A DNA stretch of 64,000 nt from Acidovorax delafieldii (GCA_002377855.1 DFQQ01000024.1:50319-114318); one strand, 5' to 3'; positions 49,750 to 58,289 are shown, numbered from the stretch's first letter. Numbers and translations are program-made. The notes: generated by a model not told the origin, from the letters alone.

Positions 49750-50712
49750 TCACTTCAGGATGATGACCTGCTCAGGCTGCTGCGGGGCAGGCATGGGCTG
49801 GGGCTGGCCGTCTGCGGGGTAAGCCATGGGCGCTGGTGGGCGCACACCACGAGACAGGTGCGCGTCGGTGTAGCCCAGCTGGGTGGCCAGTTGCACGTAC
49901 ACGTCTTGCGCCAGGCTTTGCGAGGTCTCGCGGATCACCTTGGCACGGTTGGGCGGTGCAATGTCGCCGCGCGTGGACAAAATCTTGGTGTCGTTGCCCT
50001 GCCCCTGGGCCGAGAACGCCGCCTTGATTTCATAGGTGCGGGTGTTGATGAGCGAGAAGTCGGCCAGCAACTGCAGGCCGTACTGGCGTGTGGCGCTGCT
50101 GCTGCCTTGCAGGGGCGACAGGGCATCGGTGAAATCGATACTGGAGACCACACCGAACAGCACGTAGTCGGCGCCGTTGAACTCGCCCTTCTTGATGCGG
50201 GCGATCACGTCGGTGACCTGGGGCTGTGCCTTGGGTGTGGCCATTTTGCCGCCCTGCACCTGGTTGAGCACCTGCTCGGCTTTGGACGCCTGGGGCGCGC
50301 CGGCGTCAAAGCCCTTGCCTTGCACCAGACGGAAGTAGGTGCCCTGCAGCAAAGCGCCCTTGATGTCGTTGGTGTAGCCGCCCAGCTCGCGCTGCTCGAT
50401 GTAGCTGTAGCTTCCCGCCACGTAGGTGCCGCTGGCTTGCTCAGAAGCTTGCACTGTCTGGCTGCCCGAGTACGAACCACCGCCGCCGTACGCGCCATGG
50501 CTGTGGCTGCCGCCCTGGCTGCTGCGTGCGCTCATCTGCGCGCTGCGTTGGTAAGTGCCTGCGACGAAATACTCCGACACGCGCTGGGCATAGGCCAGAT
50601 CGGTCACAGCAATCTTGGGCGCTGCATTTTGGGCCTGGGCGCTGCCGCCCCAGGCCAGCGTGGTAGCGGCGATCACGGCCAGGGCCGTGTGCAAAGTGGT
50701 TCTGCGTTGCAT
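49750..50712 (-). CDS. CsgG/HfaB-family exported protein
   Basis: A 320-residue periplasmic or outer-membrane protein. Signal peptide MQRRTTLHTALAVIAATTLAWGGSAQAQ, without the lipobox cysteine found in CsgG. KIAVTDLAYAQRV, the SGTYVAGSYSYIEQRELGGYTNDIKGALLQG region, then ADYVLFGVVSSIDF and the TYEIKAAFSAQGQG strand resemble the CsgG/HfaB fold. Odd: a Ser/Gly/His-rich insert (about residues 60-90) and a Pro/Gln-rich tail ending QVIILK. It is separated from lpoB by a 274-bp gap, so it may have its own promoter. Confidence 0.75.
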   Translation of the reverse strand: MQRRTTLHTALAVIAATTLAWGGSAQAQNAAPKIAVTDLAYAQRVSEYFVAGTYQRSAQMSARSSQGGSHSHGAYGGGGSYSGSQTVQASEQASGTYVAGSYSYIEQRELGGYTNDIKGALLQGTYFRLVQGKGFDAGAPQASKAEQVLNQVQGGKMATPKAQPQVTDVIARIKKGEFNGADYVLFGVVSSIDFTDALSPLQGSSSATRQYGLQLLADFSLINTRTYEIKAAFSAQGQGNDTKILSTRGDIAPPNRAKVIRETSQSLAQDVYVQLATQLGYTDAHLSRGVRPPAPMAYPADGQPQPMPAPQQPEQVIILK

Positions 50713-50807
50713 GGTGTGCTCCTTGTGAGCTCATTGAATGGTTTTTACTCGGCGTGGGTCATCTCACCCAACCCATGAAAGCCACACCGCCGTGCGAGAC
50801 TGGCACT

Positions 50808-50855
50808 GCCCAGGCGGGGGACGCCAAGCAAGGGCCGCCTCGCAGCGAGGGCGTC
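50808..50855. repeat. GC-rich intergenic element, copy B
   Basis: On the minus strand it contains GAGGCGGCCCTTGC, matching the element at 20479-20527 across about 48 bp. It sits in the 274-bp gap between the csgG-like and lpoB-like genes. Confidence 0.45.
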
Positions 50856-50904
50856 GTCCCCCTTCCGGGCGAAGCCGAGAGAAGGGGCTGAGGGCCTCGG
50901 CTCC

Positions 50905-50924
50905 AAGCCTGCCAGTGCAGGCTT
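50905..50924. terminator. Hairpin downstream of the lpoB-like gene
   Basis: AAGCCTGC-CAGT-GCAGGCTT, a perfect 8-bp stem with a 4-base loop in the gap between lpoB and csgG-like genes. No T-tract; it may attenuate read-through into the csgG-like gene. Confidence 0.4.
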
Positions 50925-50986
50925 GAACGGTCCGAAGGGCTGCCGCCTCTGGCGGAAGCACCGAGCGGTGTCGCCTCAGGGGGATG

Positions 50987-51598
50987 TCACTTCTTGCTCG
51001 TCTTGCGGATTTCTTTCTCGTCCTGCCACTCGATCGTGCCTTCCTGCACGTCAAACATCTTCAGCGTGAACTTGTAGAACACGTCCTTGGTGGTGTTGTT
51101 CTGCTTGACGATGCTGGTCAGCTCACCTTCGAGCTGGTACTTGGCCGCTGTCATCTGGCCGACCTTGGCGGTGGTGTTTTGCTTGTACAGGCCGCTCTGG
51201 TTTTGGCGCTGCAGCTCGTCCACACCCTGCTGCATTTCGTTGATGGAGCGGGTAAAGCGCACCTTGCCGGACTTGACCAGCGCGGTCTGGATCGAGTTCA
51301 TCACGTTGGTGGTGTCGATGTACTCGCTGGTCTTGTTCTTGACGGTGGAGATGGTCACCGTGGGGCGGCCCTGGAAGATACCGGTTTCGAGCAGGCTGCC
51401 CGTCATCTTCTCGGCAATCATCTGCAGGTCAGAGGAGCCGAATTCGTTGGTCACCAGTTCGACGCCCTTGGCGTCGCCGTAGTTGACCTGGCGGTCAAAA
51501 CGCACGGTGGGCGAAGACAGGTTTTGGCAGGCCGACAGGGCCAGGGTGCTGGCGGCAAAGGCCACGATGAGCGCGGTGCGCTGGAAGTTGCGTTGCAT
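50987..51598 (-). CDS. lpoB: LpoB-like outer-membrane lipoprotein (penicillin-binding protein activator)
   Basis: A 203-residue lipoprotein: ALIVAFAASTLALSACQN places the lipidated Cys at about residue 24 (LSAC lipobox). The folded part has GVELVTNEFGSSDLQMIAEKMTGSLL, the PTVTISTVKNKTSEYIDTTNVM segment, and AAKYQLEGELTSIVKQNNTTKDVFYKFTLKMFDVQEGTIEWQDEKEI, matching LpoB (DUF/PF13036-type). In E. coli LpoB activates PBP1B. ycfL is adjacent, as in E. coli, but no penicillin-binding protein gene is near. Confidence 0.9.
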   Translation of the reverse strand: MQRNFQRTALIVAFAASTLALSACQNLSSPTVRFDRQVNYGDAKGVELVTNEFGSSDLQMIAEKMTGSLLETGIFQGRPTVTISTVKNKTSEYIDTTNVMNSIQTALVKSGKVRFTRSINEMQQGVDELQRQNQSGLYKQNTTAKVGQMTAAKYQLEGELTSIVKQNNTTKDVFYKFTLKMFDVQEGTIEWQDEKEIRKTSKK

Positions 51599-51646
51599 GG
51601 TGTTTCTCTCTCTACAAGACGGTCAATGCGTAGTGTGAACGGCGCA

Positions 51647-52042
51647 TCAGCGCGCCTCGACGTTCATTTCCAGGCGCAGGTCCACGGCTGCGCCGGTGGG
51701 GGCCACGCTCTTGATGGTCTGCTGGCCCAGGCCGAGCACGGTGAGTTGCTTCCACGACTCGCCATCGCCCACCTGGTTGCCGACGTTGTCCAGCCACTTG
51801 AAACGATAGAACATGGTGCGGTCGCTGCGGCCCATGTTGGATACGTCGGCCTGCACGGCCAGGATGTCGTTCTTGCGCACCAGGCGCATCTCGCGCACCG
51901 CGATGCCGTTGGCTTCGCCGCGCAGGGCAATCTTGGACGCCACGGTGGGCGGGGTGGCTGGGTCGTGCTGCTGGGCACCGGCAGCGCTGGCCAAACCCAT
52001 GCAGGCAGCACAAATGGCGCTCAGGATGATGCGTTGGGTCAT
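51647..52042 (-). CDS. ycfL: YcfL family protein
   Basis: A 131-residue exported protein. Signal peptide MTQRIILSAICAACMGLASAAGA. The conserved body contains VASKIALRGEANGIAVREMRLVRKNDILAVQADVSNMGRSDRTMFYRFKWLDNVGNQV and SWKQLTVLGLGQQTIKSVAP, matching YcfL (DUF1425), usually linked to LpoB. Its molecular role is unknown. Genes are spaced 48 and 66 bp apart, consistent with one transcript. Confidence 0.9.
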   Translation of the reverse strand: MTQRIILSAICAACMGLASAAGAQQHDPATPPTVASKIALRGEANGIAVREMRLVRKNDILAVQADVSNMGRSDRTMFYRFKWLDNVGNQVGDGESWKQLTVLGLGQQTIKSVAPTGAAVDLRLEMNVEAR

Positions 52043-52108
52043 TCAGAAAACTCCTCGGGCAGTTCGTTGGTATGGGTCAGACGCAGGGGCGAAATAGCCG
52101 ACCTGCTT

Positions 52109-53641
52109 TTACTTCTTGGCCGCTGGCGCAGGCACGCCAACGGCGGCCTTGGCTGTCGGCTTGGCGGTGGCCACGTTGCGTGTGGATGTGCGCGTGCCGG
52201 CTGTGCTGGGCTTGGCGGCAGGGGCGGCGGCCTCTACAGGCGCCGACACCGCCGGGGCCAGTTTGCCCAGGCTGGCCACATCGCCCATCAGCACCGTGTT
52301 TTCGTACAAGCGCAGGGGCACCAGGGCGTACTGTCCGTCGACCTTGACCGGATCAGGCAAGGCACGGCCATTCACTGTGACCACGTGCTCGCCCGGGGGC
52401 AAATAGCCACGCGCGATGTACACGCGCCCGGGCAACATGCGCCACAGGCGGTCGTCAGCCACTTCGGTCGCAGCAGAAGCCACGGCACCAATCAGCCCAC
52501 CCACCAGGCCGCCCCGCTTTTGCAGTTCGTTCTGCATGACGCCCTTGGCTACCGCGCGGGTCACGCCACGCAACACCATGCCGGGCATCTCGTCCTTGAG
52601 GGCACGGCGGGCCATGACGTTCACGTCCACCACTTTTTCGAGCTTCAGGTCTGTACCCGCAGCCGACAGCGTGGTGAGCAATGGATCGCTGGAAGGCTCA
52701 ATGACAGGGTAGGAAATGCTGGCGGTGACCAGGCCGCGGCCCGTGGGCACGGGAATGGTGAACGCCTTGGGCTTGCGCGCCGGCGCGTCGCCCGCTTCCA
52801 CCACGAACAGCACGTCCGTCATGCGCTGGCGGCGCTTCCAGGTGAAGCTGGTGCGGTTGTCCAGGCCACGCAGGCCTTCTTCCAGCACCCCGGTTTCGGG
52901 CTTGAGTTCGATGGCCTTGCGGTACCCAGGGGCAGCCAGGCCGGACTCGCCCAGCACTTCGTACATGAAGCCAGCCAAGTAGTGGCTCAGGGCATTCTGG
53001 TAGCCGTTTTTCAGTGCGAGCACTTCGGGGTCGTTCAGGGTTTCAACCGGGTAGCCGTTGAGTTCCTTGCCCCCCGCGGCCGCTCCCTTTGACTTGGCTT
53101 CTTCCTCAGCCGCCAGGGTCTCCTTGGAACGGAACTCGGCAATGATCGCTTCACGCTCATGGGTGCGCTTGATGTCCACACGGGCGTTTTCAAAATCACC
53201 CACGGCCACGCGGTTCATGGCCAGGCGCGTGGTGAGCCAAACCTTTTCATAGTCCTGGCCCTCGTAATTCTTCAAGCGTTCGCTGATGAGGGCCGCTCCC
53301 ACCGTGCCCATCAGCTTGGTGGGATTGGTCTTGGCGGTTTCTTCCCATTCCTTGACCTTGATGTCGGCCAGCAAAAACGCGTTGGTGCTGTCTTCATAGC
53401 GACGGTCCATGCGCAGCAACTCGCCCCGCTCCAGGTTGTACAGCAATGCGGTTTTGTCGTCCTCGGTTTTGGCAGAGGCTTCCAGCTGCTGCAGTGCAGC
53501 GGGGATGCCGCCGGTGCGGCCAGCCGTCTGGACGCTGGTGGCCAGCTTGTCGTGGCTTTGCATGCTGGCGCAGCCAGTCAAGGCCGCGCTCAGCGTGAGC
53601 ACCCACAGCAAACGAGGGCGAAAGTGCGCAAGAGTTTTCAT
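52109..53641 (-). CDS. COG3014 family lipoprotein
   Basis: A 510-residue envelope protein. Lipoprotein signal LWVLTLSAALTGCASM. Long helical, TPR-like body: LLYNLERGELLRMDRRYEDSTNAF, TTRLAMNRVAVGDFENARVDIKRTHEREAI, then a later beta-rich part with PGVYIARGYLPPGEHVVTV. The tail is Ala/Pro/Lys-rich and repeats TAKPTAKAAV. COG3014 proteins are uncharacterised. First gene of the four-gene cluster COG3014-ycfL-lpoB-csgG-like. Confidence 0.88.
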   Translation of the reverse strand: MKTLAHFRPRLLWVLTLSAALTGCASMQSHDKLATSVQTAGRTGGIPAALQQLEASAKTEDDKTALLYNLERGELLRMDRRYEDSTNAFLLADIKVKEWEETAKTNPTKLMGTVGAALISERLKNYEGQDYEKVWLTTRLAMNRVAVGDFENARVDIKRTHEREAIIAEFRSKETLAAEEEAKSKGAAAGGKELNGYPVETLNDPEVLALKNGYQNALSHYLAGFMYEVLGESGLAAPGYRKAIELKPETGVLEEGLRGLDNRTSFTWKRRQRMTDVLFVVEAGDAPARKPKAFTIPVPTGRGLVTASISYPVIEPSSDPLLTTLSAAGTDLKLEKVVDVNVMARRALKDEMPGMVLRGVTRAVAKGVMQNELQKRGGLVGGLIGAVASAATEVADDRLWRMLPGRVYIARGYLPPGEHVVTVNGRALPDPVKVDGQYALVPLRLYENTVLMGDVASLGKLAPAVSAPVEAAAPAAKPSTAGTRTSTRNVATAKPTAKAAVGVPAPAAKK

Positions 53642-53974
53642 TTTTTTCCTAAGACAACGGTGATCGGCAATTCAAAAACCCATGCTGCACATGGCCCCGT
53701 TGGGCGCACGGCTGCAGCGCACTCCTCCCGCACCGGCCATCAGGGGAAACATGTCGCCCAAGGCCGACGAGGCAAGACGCTGAAGAATGAAATGCAATGG
53801 CACGCGGCGCCCCCTCCCGGTGCGCCCACGTGATGGCAGACCCTTCAAGCTCTGAGTTTTCTGAAATTCGGAATTGGCGGATATGGCGAGCCGAAAATGT
53901 AACAAACCGCCGTCTCTCTTTTCTTACAGACCGGCGCAGAGGCGTGCGCGGGGGGATGGGCGGCAGCACGGCGT
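53642..53974. other. Intergenic region, 333 bp
   Basis: Lies upstream of the envelope cluster and downstream of the methyltransferase gene. It should contain the cluster's promoter. An imperfect palindrome TTCTGAAATTCGGAA lies near 53858-53872. I see no gene. Confidence 0.4.
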
Positions 53975-54730
53975 TCAGCCCCCACGGCCGCTTTGGCTGG
54001 ACAAAGGCATGCGGTAAATCCACACCACCCGCCCGCCTGGCGCTCGCAACTGCGCAAAGGGCAGCACCCCTGGCACGGCAAATTCCAGGCTGACCAGCCA
54101 CGCACCCGCAGCCAGCTCGGCTTGGGCCTTGGCGGCAGCGCGCGCCATGCTTTCCGGGCGCTGGAACAGGTACACCATCTGGTAAGTGCTCCAGTCTGCC
54201 TTCCACATGTCGGCACGCCGCACCCGCGCCCAGGGGCAGCGCAGTGCGCATGCCGCACGCAGCGGCCAGCTCCATTCAATGCCCTCCAGCGCCACATCGG
54301 GGTAAGCATGGCGCAGTGCCAGCAGGCCGTCACCCAACCCGCAGCCAGCGTCAAGCACCCGCGCGCCCGAAGGCAGAGGCGCCTGCACCGCCAAGGCCTG
54401 CAGGGCGTGGCGGGGAGTGGGGAATACGGGCGCATCGCGCCAGGCGTTGAGCGGGTACACCAGCAGCAGCAAGGCCAAGGGTACGAGCCAGGCCCAGGCC
54501 GGCAAGGTGGCCACACCGGTCAGTGCCAAAGACAAGGGAAAGCCCGCTGCAATCAAACCGCGTCGCCACCACGTCTTGCCCCACAGGCTGGCCACGGTGC
54601 CCAGCAGGCACGGCAACACCAGGGCCCAGAAGGAGGACGCAACGGGCTGCAATGCCACGAACACGAGCCAGGAGCCCGCCCACGCCATCAAAGCGGGCAA
54701 AGGCCAGGGCAGGCGCAGGTTGGGCAACAT
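53975..54730 (-). CDS. Membrane-anchored class I SAM-dependent methyltransferase
   Basis: A 251-residue protein. The ATG at 54730 (MLPNLRLPWPLPALMAWAGS) precedes four hydrophobic segments up to about residue 95, then a soluble methyltransferase domain with motif I ARVLDAGCGLGDGLLAL (about 122-138) and an acidic beta-2 end (ALEGIEWS). The rest includes YLFQRPESMARAAAKA. Substrate unknown. The longer open frame upstream is not supported by family sequence. Confidence 0.8.
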   Translation of the reverse strand: MLPNLRLPWPLPALMAWAGSWLVFVALQPVASSFWALVLPCLLGTVASLWGKTWWRRGLIAAGFPLSLALTGVATLPAWAWLVPLALLLLVYPLNAWRDAPVFPTPRHALQALAVQAPLPSGARVLDAGCGLGDGLLALRHAYPDVALEGIEWSWPLRAACALRCPWARVRRADMWKADWSTYQMVYLFQRPESMARAAAKAQAELAAGAWLVSLEFAVPGVLPFAQLRAPGGRVVWIYRMPLSSQSGRGG

Positions 54731-55122
54731 CACTGGGCGCTCCAGACCGCGACTCGGCCCCGTGCAGCATTGCGTGCCCCGGCCAGCGGCGCGGGGTAAG
54801 CAAGGCAGTGGGAGCGGGCGTGTTTCATGGGGCCGAAAGTGTGGAGTGGGGGCGCTGCGCACGCGCACAGCCGCCCTGGTCAAAGTACGGATCTGTATGG
54901 GAAGAGGTTGCGAGCGCTGCAGTTTAGGCGTGCCGCAGTCCGAAAAGCCGCCTTGTCGGCCTGCGGGCCTCACAGGCCGTGTGAAAGTTCACGTTTGCGG
55001 CGAAGCGGCTCGTCTTCTCGCGCATTGCTGTGGCGCTGTTGCCACGCTTGGCCGTCTGCGCCAGCCCAGCCCGCCTCCCGCAGCGGGCGAGCGCTGCCCG
55101 TGCGCACGGGTGGTCGATCCCT
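54731..55122. other. Intergenic region, 392 bp
   Basis: Between the methyltransferase and the end of parB. Contains inverted segments (GGCCTGCGGGCCTCACAGGCC at about 54957-54977; GTGAAAGTTCAC) that may terminate the parA-hydrolase-parB transcript. No supported gene. Confidence 0.4.
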
Positions 55123-56040
55123 TCAGCCCCGCAGGCGCTCGATGAGTCCGTTGAGCTCTTCGATGGAGCCAAACTGGATGGCCAGCTCGCCCATGTCCTC
55201 CATGCGCCCCGCCCGCTTCACACGCTTTTTGACACGTACTTCCACCGCAGCCATCAACAGGTCCGACAGCTCTTCCTCCACGCGCTTCATGTCGCGTGAC
55301 TTTTCCTTTTTGGGCTTTTGCGGCACCAGGCTGAACTCGGCGCCGATCTTCTTGACCAAACTCTCGGCCTCGCGCACCGAGAGCTTCTTGGCTGCAATCT
55401 GGTTGCCGGCTGTGATCTGCGCGGCGCGGTCCAGCGACAGCAGCGCACGGGCGTGGCCCATGTCGAGGTCGCCAGCCATCAGCATGGTCTGCACCGGCTC
55501 GGCCAAGTTCACGAGGCGCAGCAGATTGCTGGCCGCGCTGCGCGAACGGCCCACAGCCTGCGCGGCTTGCTCGTGCGTGAGGCCGAACTCGCGGATCAGC
55601 CGCTGCAGGCCCTGCGCTTCTTCCAGCGGGTTCAGGTCTTCGCGCTGGATATTTTCGATGAGCGCCATGGCGGCGGCGGCCTCGTTGGGCACGTCGCGCA
55701 CCAACACCGGCACCTCGGCCAGGCCCGCCAGGCGCGAAGCGCGAAAACGCCGCTCGCCCGCGATGATTTCGTACTTGCCTGCGTTGTCCCCATCCGCCAA
55801 ACGGCGCACCAGGATGGGCTGCATGATGCCCTGCGCCTTGATGGACTCGGCCAACTCGTACAGCGCACCTTCGTCCATGCGCGTGCGCGGCTGGTACACG
55901 CCGGGCACCAGCTCGGAGAGCGGCAGTCTCGTGGGCAATCCAGCTTCAGCAGCCTGGGCCTGCTCGACTTTTTCTTCGACCTTGGGGCCGAGCAATGCTT
56001 CGAGGCCGCGGCCGAGGCCCTTGGGTTTTTTGGTGACCAT
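55123..56040 (-). CDS. parB: Chromosome-partitioning protein ParB
   Basis: A 305-residue ParB CTPase clamp that binds parS and spreads on DNA. The N-terminus MVTKKPKGLGRGLEALLG interacts with ParA; residues about 90-140 carry the CTP-binding ParB box with GERRFRASRLAGLAEVPVLV; the HTH DNA-binding domain is REFGLTHEQAAQAVGRSRSAASNLLRLVNL (about 165-195); the C-terminus dimerises. The ATG at 56040 gives the family start. Four parS sites lie 2-5 kb away on its target side. Confidence 0.95.
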   Translation of the reverse strand: MVTKKPKGLGRGLEALLGPKVEEKVEQAQAAEAGLPTRLPLSELVPGVYQPRTRMDEGALYELAESIKAQGIMQPILVRRLADGDNAGKYEIIAGERRFRASRLAGLAEVPVLVRDVPNEAAAAMALIENIQREDLNPLEEAQGLQRLIREFGLTHEQAAQAVGRSRSAASNLLRLVNLAEPVQTMLMAGDLDMGHARALLSLDRAAQITAGNQIAAKKLSVREAESLVKKIGAEFSLVPQKPKKEKSRDMKRVEEELSDLLMAAVEVRVKKRVKRAGRMEDMGELAIQFGSIEELNGLIERLRG

Positions 56041-56078
56041 GTCTGAAAATTCCTGAGAAAGTATGGGGTGGCGGGGGT

Positions 56079-56627
56079 TCAAGCAGCAGCCAATTGCTGC
56101 AGCCAGCCATGCCCCTCGGCCCAGTCGCCCAAGCCCGATTCCGCATTGATGTGCCCACGTTCGCCGTAATCCACAAAGCGGGCGCCCCAGGCCTGGGCCA
56201 GGAATTCGGCACGCTCGAAGCTGCAATACGGGTCGTTGCGGCTGCCCACCAGCAGGGCCGGGAACGGCAAGGGCTGACGCGCAATGGGCGCCCAGCCGTG
56301 GATCTGCGCGGCCAGGTCAGGCCGCTCCACATCGCCCGGGGCCACGAGCAGCGCCCCGCGCACTTTGGCGGCATGGCGCGTATGGGCGGCCCACCAGGCG
56401 GTGAGGATGCAGCCCAGGCTGTGCGCCACCAACACCACCGGCCCATGGGCGTCGGCCACGGTCTCTTCCAGGCGGGCCGACCAGTCGCCGCGCAACGGAC
56501 GCATCCAGTCGTGCTGCTCCACGCGGCGGTAGCCGTGCAGCGTCTCCCAGCGGCTTTGCCAGTGGTCGGAGCCGGAGTTTTGCCAACCCGGCAGCAGCAA
56601 CACGCTGGAGGGCTCGATTACTATCAT
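56079..56627 (-). CDS. RBBP9/YdeN-type serine hydrolase
   Basis: A 182-residue alpha/beta hydrolase. The family pattern is SSVLLLPGWQNSGSDHWQSRWE at the N-terminus, then the nucleophile elbow VVLVAHSLGCILTAWW (GxSxG as AHSLG), PALLVGSRNDPYCSFE, and GHINAESGLGDWAEGHGWL with the acid and His. Such proteins are serine hydrolases of unknown substrate. Odd: it lies within the parA-parB operon, 26 bp from parA and 38 bp from parB, and its start overlaps palindromic element copy 6. Confidence 0.9.
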   Translation of the reverse strand: MIVIEPSSVLLLPGWQNSGSDHWQSRWETLHGYRRVEQHDWMRPLRGDWSARLEETVADAHGPVVLVAHSLGCILTAWWAAHTRHAAKVRGALLVAPGDVERPDLAAQIHGWAPIARQPLPFPALLVGSRNDPYCSFERAEFLAQAWGARFVDYGERGHINAESGLGDWAEGHGWLQQLAAA

Positions 56628-56679
56628 TTTTATAGCTGTCTGCGCTTTTCCGTCATGCCTTGGAGGCCTTTTTGGCTCC
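56618..56679. repeat. Dispersed palindromic element, copy 6
   Basis: ATTTTTATAGCTGTCTGCGC then GCCTTGGAGGCCTTTTTGGCTC. Degenerate arms but the TTTTTATAGCTG end is typical. It overlaps the 3' end of parA (final residues) and the start codon of the hydrolase. Confidence 0.6.
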
Positions 56680-57453
56680 TATCCCCATGCGTTTGACACG
56701 ATCCACCATTTCCTTGGCGAAATCCACAAACGCGTGGCTTCCCTTGGCCGATGGGTCGAACACCACGCCGGGCAGGCCGTAGCTGGGCGCTTCGGCCAGG
56801 CGCACGTTGCGGGGGATGACGCTGTTGAACACCTTGTCGCCGAAATGGTCCTTGAGCTGCTCGCTCACCTGCTGCTGCAGCGTGATGCGCGGGTCGAACA
56901 TCACGCGCAGCAGGCCAATGACCTGCAGGTCGGGGTTGAGGTTGGCGTGCACCTGCTTGATGGTGTTGACCAGATCCGTGAGTCCTTCCAGGGCAAAGTA
57001 TTCGCACTGCATGGGCACGATCACGCCGTGCGCGCTGCACAGGCCGTTGAGGGTGAGCATGCTCAACGATGGTGGGCAGTCGATGAGCACGAAGTCGTAG
57101 TCGGCGTCAGCCTCGGCCAACGCCGCCTTCAGGCGCTTTTCGCGGTGTTCCAGCGCCACAAGCTCGACTTCAGCGCCGGCCAGTTCGCGGTTGGCGCCCA
57201 GCACCCAGTACCCGCACTTTTCCGACAGCACCGCCGCCTCTTTGACCGAGGCGGACTCCAGCAGCACGTCATACACCGACAGCTCCAGCTGGCGCTTGTC
57301 CACGCCCGAACCCATGGTCGCGTTGCCCTGGGGGTCCAGGTCCACCATCAACACGCGCTGGCCAATTTTGGCCAGCCCCGCCGCCAGGTTGACGGTGGTG
57401 GTGGTTTTGCCAACACCACCCTTTTGGTTGGCAATGCAAAAAATCTTAGCCAT
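56653..57453 (-). CDS. parA: Chromosome-partitioning ATPase ParA
   Basis: A 266-residue ParA/Soj ATPase. Deviant Walker A KGGVGKTTTTVNLAAGL at residues about 11-27, and FDPRITLQQQVSEQLKDHFG and other family segments are intact. ParA provides the ATP-driven gradient that separates ParB-bound origins. The last residues, GAKKASKA, lie within palindromic element copy 6. It is the first gene of an operon with the hydrolase and parB. Confidence 0.95.
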   Translation of the reverse strand: MAKIFCIANQKGGVGKTTTTVNLAAGLAKIGQRVLMVDLDPQGNATMGSGVDKRQLELSVYDVLLESASVKEAAVLSEKCGYWVLGANRELAGAEVELVALEHREKRLKAALAEADADYDFVLIDCPPSLSMLTLNGLCSAHGVIVPMQCEYFALEGLTDLVNTIKQVHANLNPDLQVIGLLRVMFDPRITLQQQVSEQLKDHFGDKVFNSVIPRNVRLAEAPSYGLPGVVFDPSAKGSHAFVDFAKEMVDRVKRMGIGAKKASKA

Positions 57454-57468
57454 GTGAGGGTGCCTGAC

Positions 57469-58083
57469 TTACTTGGAAATGGCCAGCTTGATGCCAAAGC
57501 CGATCAAAAAAACGCCAGCCAGTTTTTCCAGCACGCGGGCGACGGAGGGGTTGGCACGCATGCGCTCTGCCAGCCGGTGGGTCAGCAGCACCACGACCAA
57601 ACCGTAGGCAAAGGTCAGGGCGGCAATGGTGGCAGCCATCACACCAAAAGTGAGCAGGCCCTGGTGGCGGGCAGGGTCCACAAACAACGGGAAGAACGCC
57701 ATGTAAAAAACGATGGCCTTGGGGTTGAGCAGCGTGATGAGCGATGCCTGCTTGAAGTAGTGGCGTGGCTCGATGTGCAGCACAGGCTTGGCCCCGGGCT
57801 TGGCCGTGAGCATCTTGAAGCCCAGCCAGGCCAGATACCCCGCGCCCAGCCATTGCACGGCAGCAAACGCTGTGGGGTACGTTGCCAGCAATGCAGCCAC
57901 ACCCGCCACGGCGGCCCACATAAGCACCTGATCGCCCGCAATCACCCCCAGTGTCGCAGCCAGCCCCCCGCGCACGCCACCCTTGGTAGTGGAAGTGATG
58001 AGCGCCAGGTTGCCTGGGCCCGGTATGGCCAGAAACAAGACAATGGCGGCGACAAATGCGCCGTAGTCAGCGATGCCAAACAT
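57469..58083 (-). CDS. LysE/RhtB-family amino-acid exporter
   Basis: A 204-residue inner-membrane protein with about six helices. The family start FGIADYGAFVAAIVLFLAIPGPGNLALITSTTKGGVRGGLAATLG is intact, and YLAWLGFKML and SLITLLNPKAIVFYMAFFP are typical. ATG at 58083. It precedes parA on the same strand by 15 bp and may be co-transcribed with the partition genes. Exported metabolite unknown. Confidence 0.92.
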   Translation of the reverse strand: MFGIADYGAFVAAIVLFLAIPGPGNLALITSTTKGGVRGGLAATLGVIAGDQVLMWAAVAGVAALLATYPTAFAAVQWLGAGYLAWLGFKMLTAKPGAKPVLHIEPRHYFKQASLITLLNPKAIVFYMAFFPLFVDPARHQGLLTFGVMAATIAALTFAYGLVVVLLTHRLAERMRANPSVARVLEKLAGVFLIGFGIKLAISK

Positions 58084-58289
58084 GATTTTTCCCCGGTGCA
58101 CTCAGGGGCGCGGCAAACTCGCGCGCCCCTGGTGAGGTGCCGAGTTTACGCGAGCACCATGCGCACTGAACGCCCTTGCACGCTCAGCGAGCCCGGCGTG
58201 TGTGACTTGTGGGGCAAGCCCGCCGCCGCAGCATGCCAACGCAGACAGGTAGACGGATGCAGCGCACTACCGTCGCGAAAAAAGCCTGG

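Noticed and set aside
50984..53092. A 702-codon plus-strand frame across the LpoB/YcfL/COG3014 genes
   Set aside because: It lies opposite well-supported lipoprotein genes and its product is composition-biased with no domain.
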